From Oscillospiraceae bacterium (GTDB taxonomy: Bacteria > Bacillota > Clostridia > Oscillospirales > Oscillospiraceae): a DNA stretch of 28,059 nucleotides. Shown piece after piece: positions 26,137 through 28,059 of this stretch. The notes below the pieces were generated by a model, which searched no databases, was not told the DNA's origin, and was given only the letters and a program-made list of their open reading frames with translations. The stretch lies in NCBI GenBank assembly GCA_016287555.1, contig JAEFAK010000002.1, positions 1 to 28,059 of the forward strand, read 5' to 3'. The translations under genes were made by a program, and so were the position numbers. The stretch's first letter is position 1, and each line of letters begins with the position of its first letter.

Positions 26137-27443
26137 GAAAGACAGCCGCCGTTATCCTTGCGGCCGTTCTCCTGCTTGCAGCCTTCGCGGGCTGCGGAGC
26201 CGGCCGAGGCGACCCCGAGAACGCCCAGACCATAACTGTCTATTATCTTCGAGACTCCGGCGAGCGCATTACGGAAGGGCTGCTCGTCCCGTGCACGATC
26301 AAGCTGGACGAGGATTCCGATGCGCTTCACGCCGCGCTTTCCGCAGTTACGGACGTTCCGCCCGAGGCCGGCTGTGTCTCGGCATTCCCGCGCGACGTCA
26401 GGATCAATTCCTATTCTCTCTCCGAAGGCGTGCTGACGGTAAACTTCAATACCAGCTACAGGGACATGGAGCCCTATGAGCGCGTATTTGCCAAGGCCTG
26501 CCTTGTGCTGACTCTCTGCGGCATGGACGAGGTGGACTATGTCTCCGTATTCGTCGAGGGCGCGCCGGACGAGGAACTGCTGAGCCCGGACGTGATGCTT
26601 TTCTCCGACGATGACGAGAGCGACTACGAGCGCCAGCTGACGCTCTATTTCCCCGATACGACGCTGACTTTCCTGCACATGGAGCTGCATACTCTGACGA
26701 TGGGCCAGTCCAAGTCCGTGTGCGCCTACGTGCTCGACGAGCTCTGCCGCGGGCCTCAGAGCTCCGGCCTGCTCAATCCCGTCCCGGCCGGGACGGAGGT
26801 AATTTCGGTCAAGCAGACGGGCGACGTCTGCACTGTCGACCTGTCGCATGAATTCTATTCCGGCCGGCCGGAGAGCATCGCGGGCGAGCGCCTCGCCGTC
26901 TATTCGATAGTCAACTCTCTTTGCTCGGTAAACGGCGTGAAGGCTGTCCAGATCCTCATAGACGGGACGAGATACGAGCGCTACGGACATATAGAGATCA
27001 GCTCGCCTCTCAAGTACGAGCCCATGCTCGATCAGGAATCCTACGACGTCAGAAACGATACTGTCCAGACGCTGTTCCTGCGCCTTGACGACGGCAGCCT
27101 CGCGGAATTTCCCGTCATGATAAACAGGGATAAGTATCTGACCCGCGAGGAAAGCGCGCTTCGCGAGCTTATGAACGTGACGACGACCTGCGGATACTAT
27201 TCCCCCGTTTCCGACGCGGTGGAGCTGCTCTCCGTAACTTTGGAAAACAGGGTCTGCACGGCCGTATTCGATGAGAGACTGCTCTTTGCAAGCGGCAGTG
27301 AAAGGCTCAACAGAACGCTGGAGGCCATCGCCAATACTATTGCCGCCTGCGGCAATTCCGACAGGATAGTGATCATGGCGGGGAGCGAGACCGCGTTCGC
27401 CAGGCAGATGAGCGAACCGGACCTGACCCACGTCGTCCAATAA
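26133..27443 (+). CDS. GerMN-domain lipoprotein with three repeats
   Basis: A 436-residue exported protein. The N-terminal signal MRKTAAVILAAVLLLAAFAG is followed by Cys21, a lipobox with Phe at -3, which is tolerated but not ideal. GerMN-like repeats are visible at about 35-150 (LTVNFNTSYRDMEPYE), 165-295 (CTVDLSHEFYSG) and, weaker, 310-420 (CTAVFDERLLFASGSERL). Each has a V-x-F/L strand, a Ser/Arg-rich turn, and a long helix ending in a hydrophobic strand. GerM of Bacillus has two such domains and acts in sporulation and germination, but GerMN also occurs in vegetative envelope proteins such as LpqB. The position behind the sensor kinase, with a four-base overlap, suggests it modulates or serves that sensor. 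No catalytic residues are known for the domain. Confidence 0.88.
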   Translation: MRKTAAVILAAVLLLAAFAGCGAGRGDPENAQTITVYYLRDSGERITEGLLVPCTIKLDEDSDALHAALSAVTDVPPEAGCVSAFPRDVRINSYSLSEGVLTVNFNTSYRDMEPYERVFAKACLVLTLCGMDEVDYVSVFVEGAPDEELLSPDVMLFSDDDESDYERQLTLYFPDTTLTFLHMELHTLTMGQSKSVCAYVLDELCRGPQSSGLLNPVPAGTEVISVKQTGDVCTVDLSHEFYSGRPESIAGERLAVYSIVNSLCSVNGVKAVQILIDGTRYERYGHIEISSPLKYEPMLDQESYDVRNDTVQTLFLRLDDGSLAEFPVMINRDKYLTREESALRELMNVTTTCGYYSPVSDAVELLSVTLENRVCTAVFDERLLFASGSERLNRTLEAIANTIAACGNSDRIVIMAGSETAFARQMSEPDLTHVVQ

Positions 27444-27464
27444 ACTTACAGGGAAGGTAATACC

Positions 27465-28059
27465 ATGAGAAGCATCGACACAGAATGCGTGCAGGGCGGC
27501 TACAGCCCCAAAAACGGCGAGCCGAGGGTCCTGCCCATAATCCAGAGCACGACCTACAAATACGATACGGGCGAGCAGATGGGCCGCCTCTTCGACCTTG
27601 AGGAGTCGGGCTACTTCTATTCCCGCCTCGCCAATCCGACGACGGACGCCGTCGCCGCGAAGATAGCCGCGCTCGAGGGCGGCACTGGAGCCATGCTGAC
27701 AGGCTCGGGCATGGCGGCAAATTTCTGCGCCATGTTCAATATCTGCACCTGCGGCGACCATCTTGTCAGCTCTTCCGAGGTCTACGGAGGGACTTACAAT
27801 CTCTTTGCCAATACGATGAAGAAGATGGGCGTCGAATGCACGTTCGTCAGCCCGGACTGCACGGACGAGGAGCTTGAAGCGGCCTTCAGGCCGAATACGA
27901 AAGCCGTCTTCGGCGAGTCCATCTCCAATCCGTCGCTCTCCGTGCTGGATATCGAGCGCTTCGCGAAAGCCGCCCACGCCCACGGCGTGCCGCTCATCGT
28001 CGACAACACTTTCCCCACGCCCATAAACTGCCGCCCGATAGAGTGGGGCGCCGACATAG
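27465..28059 (+). CDS. O-acetylhomoserine sulfhydrylase-type PLP enzyme (3' truncated)
   Basis: The first 198 residues of a Cys/Met-metabolism PLP-dependent enzyme, cut by the window edge. The N-terminal ECVQGGYSPKNGEPRVLPII, then YFYSRLANPTTDAV (cofactor-phosphate Tyr/Arg), TGSGMAAN, SSEVYGGTYNLF (ring-stacking Tyr) and IVDNTFPTP (PLP-binding Asp) are in order. The Schiff-base Lys lies beyond the edge. CRPIEWGADI favours MetY, which makes homocysteine from O-acetylhomoserine and sulfide, over cystathionine gamma-synthase or methionine gamma-lyase. GGGAAGG precedes the ATG, and the gap from the GerMN gene is 21 bases, so it may ride on the same transcript. Activity cannot be fixed without the rest. 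Confidence 0.9.
   Translation, partial: MRSIDTECVQGGYSPKNGEPRVLPIIQSTTYKYDTGEQMGRLFDLEESGYFYSRLANPTTDAVAAKIAALEGGTGAMLTGSGMAANFCAMFNICTCGDHLVSSSEVYGGTYNLFANTMKKMGVECTFVSPDCTDEELEAAFRPNTKAVFGESISNPSLSVLDIERFAKAAHAHGVPLIVDNTFPTPINCRPIEWGADI

Noticed and set aside
25959..27983. 674-codon minus-strand frame over the kinase/GerMN/MetY genes
   Set aside because: Antisense shadow of three well-supported genes; no start context.

Overview
The window reads as chromosome from a GC-rich, low-transfer region of an anaerobic Bacillota (class Clostridia, probably Oscillospirales/Oscillospiraceae-like). The lines of evidence are a DacF-type carboxypeptidase, GerMN-domain and SLH-domain proteins, a membrane pyrophosphatase with the K+-dependent signature, an EF-G2-like GTPase, and a MutS-like tandem next to rpoD. 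The assignment is inference from protein style, not from a marker gene search. I saw no transposase, phage gene, CRISPR array, rRNA or tRNA. Genes are densely packed and most convergent pairs share a perfect hairpin terminator.

Layout. 1-4.6 kb (+): 3' end of rpoD, two tandem MutS-like ATPases and an SPFH/prohibitin-like membrane protein, closed by a bidirectional terminator. 4.6-8.0 kb (-): a MATE exporter and the ion-pumping pyrophosphatase hppA behind a long leader. 8.4-8.8 kb (+): a 106-residue orphan with its own promoter and terminator. 8.8-11.7 kb (-): 2-isopropylmalate synthase leuA and an internally duplicated P-loop protein. 11.8-14.6 kb (+): an SLH-domain surface protein followed by a beta-CASP metallo-beta-lactamase-fold ribonuclease. 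14.6-15.5 kb (-): a rhomboid-like membrane protein interrupted by a one-base frameshift. 15.6-20.0 kb (+): metK, rlmB and a large membrane protein that looks like a catalytically dead P-type ATPase. 20.0-22.1 kb (+): EF-G2-like factor. 22.2-23.5 kb (-): D-Ala-D-Ala carboxypeptidase. 23.6-28.06 kb (+): a tight operon of a short ComEA-like protein, a PhoB-type response regulator, its histidine kinase, a lipoprotein with three GerMN-like repeats, and the 5' part of a MetY-type PLP enzyme that runs off the window.

How the genes relate. Several act on core physiology: sigma factor, rRNA methylation, translation factor, RNA decay, SAM synthesis, leucine and methionine/cysteine synthesis, and pyrophosphate-driven ion pumping. 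Others act at the envelope: SLH protein, carboxypeptidase, GerMN lipoprotein, sensor kinase, SPFH protein, MATE pump. The least ordinary items are the pseudo-P-type ATPase fused to a long charged N-terminal region, the paired MutS-like ATPases without mismatch-recognition domains, the decayed duplicate in the P-loop protein, and the ComEA-like/two-component/GerMN operon. Nothing here forms an obvious defence island or mobile system.
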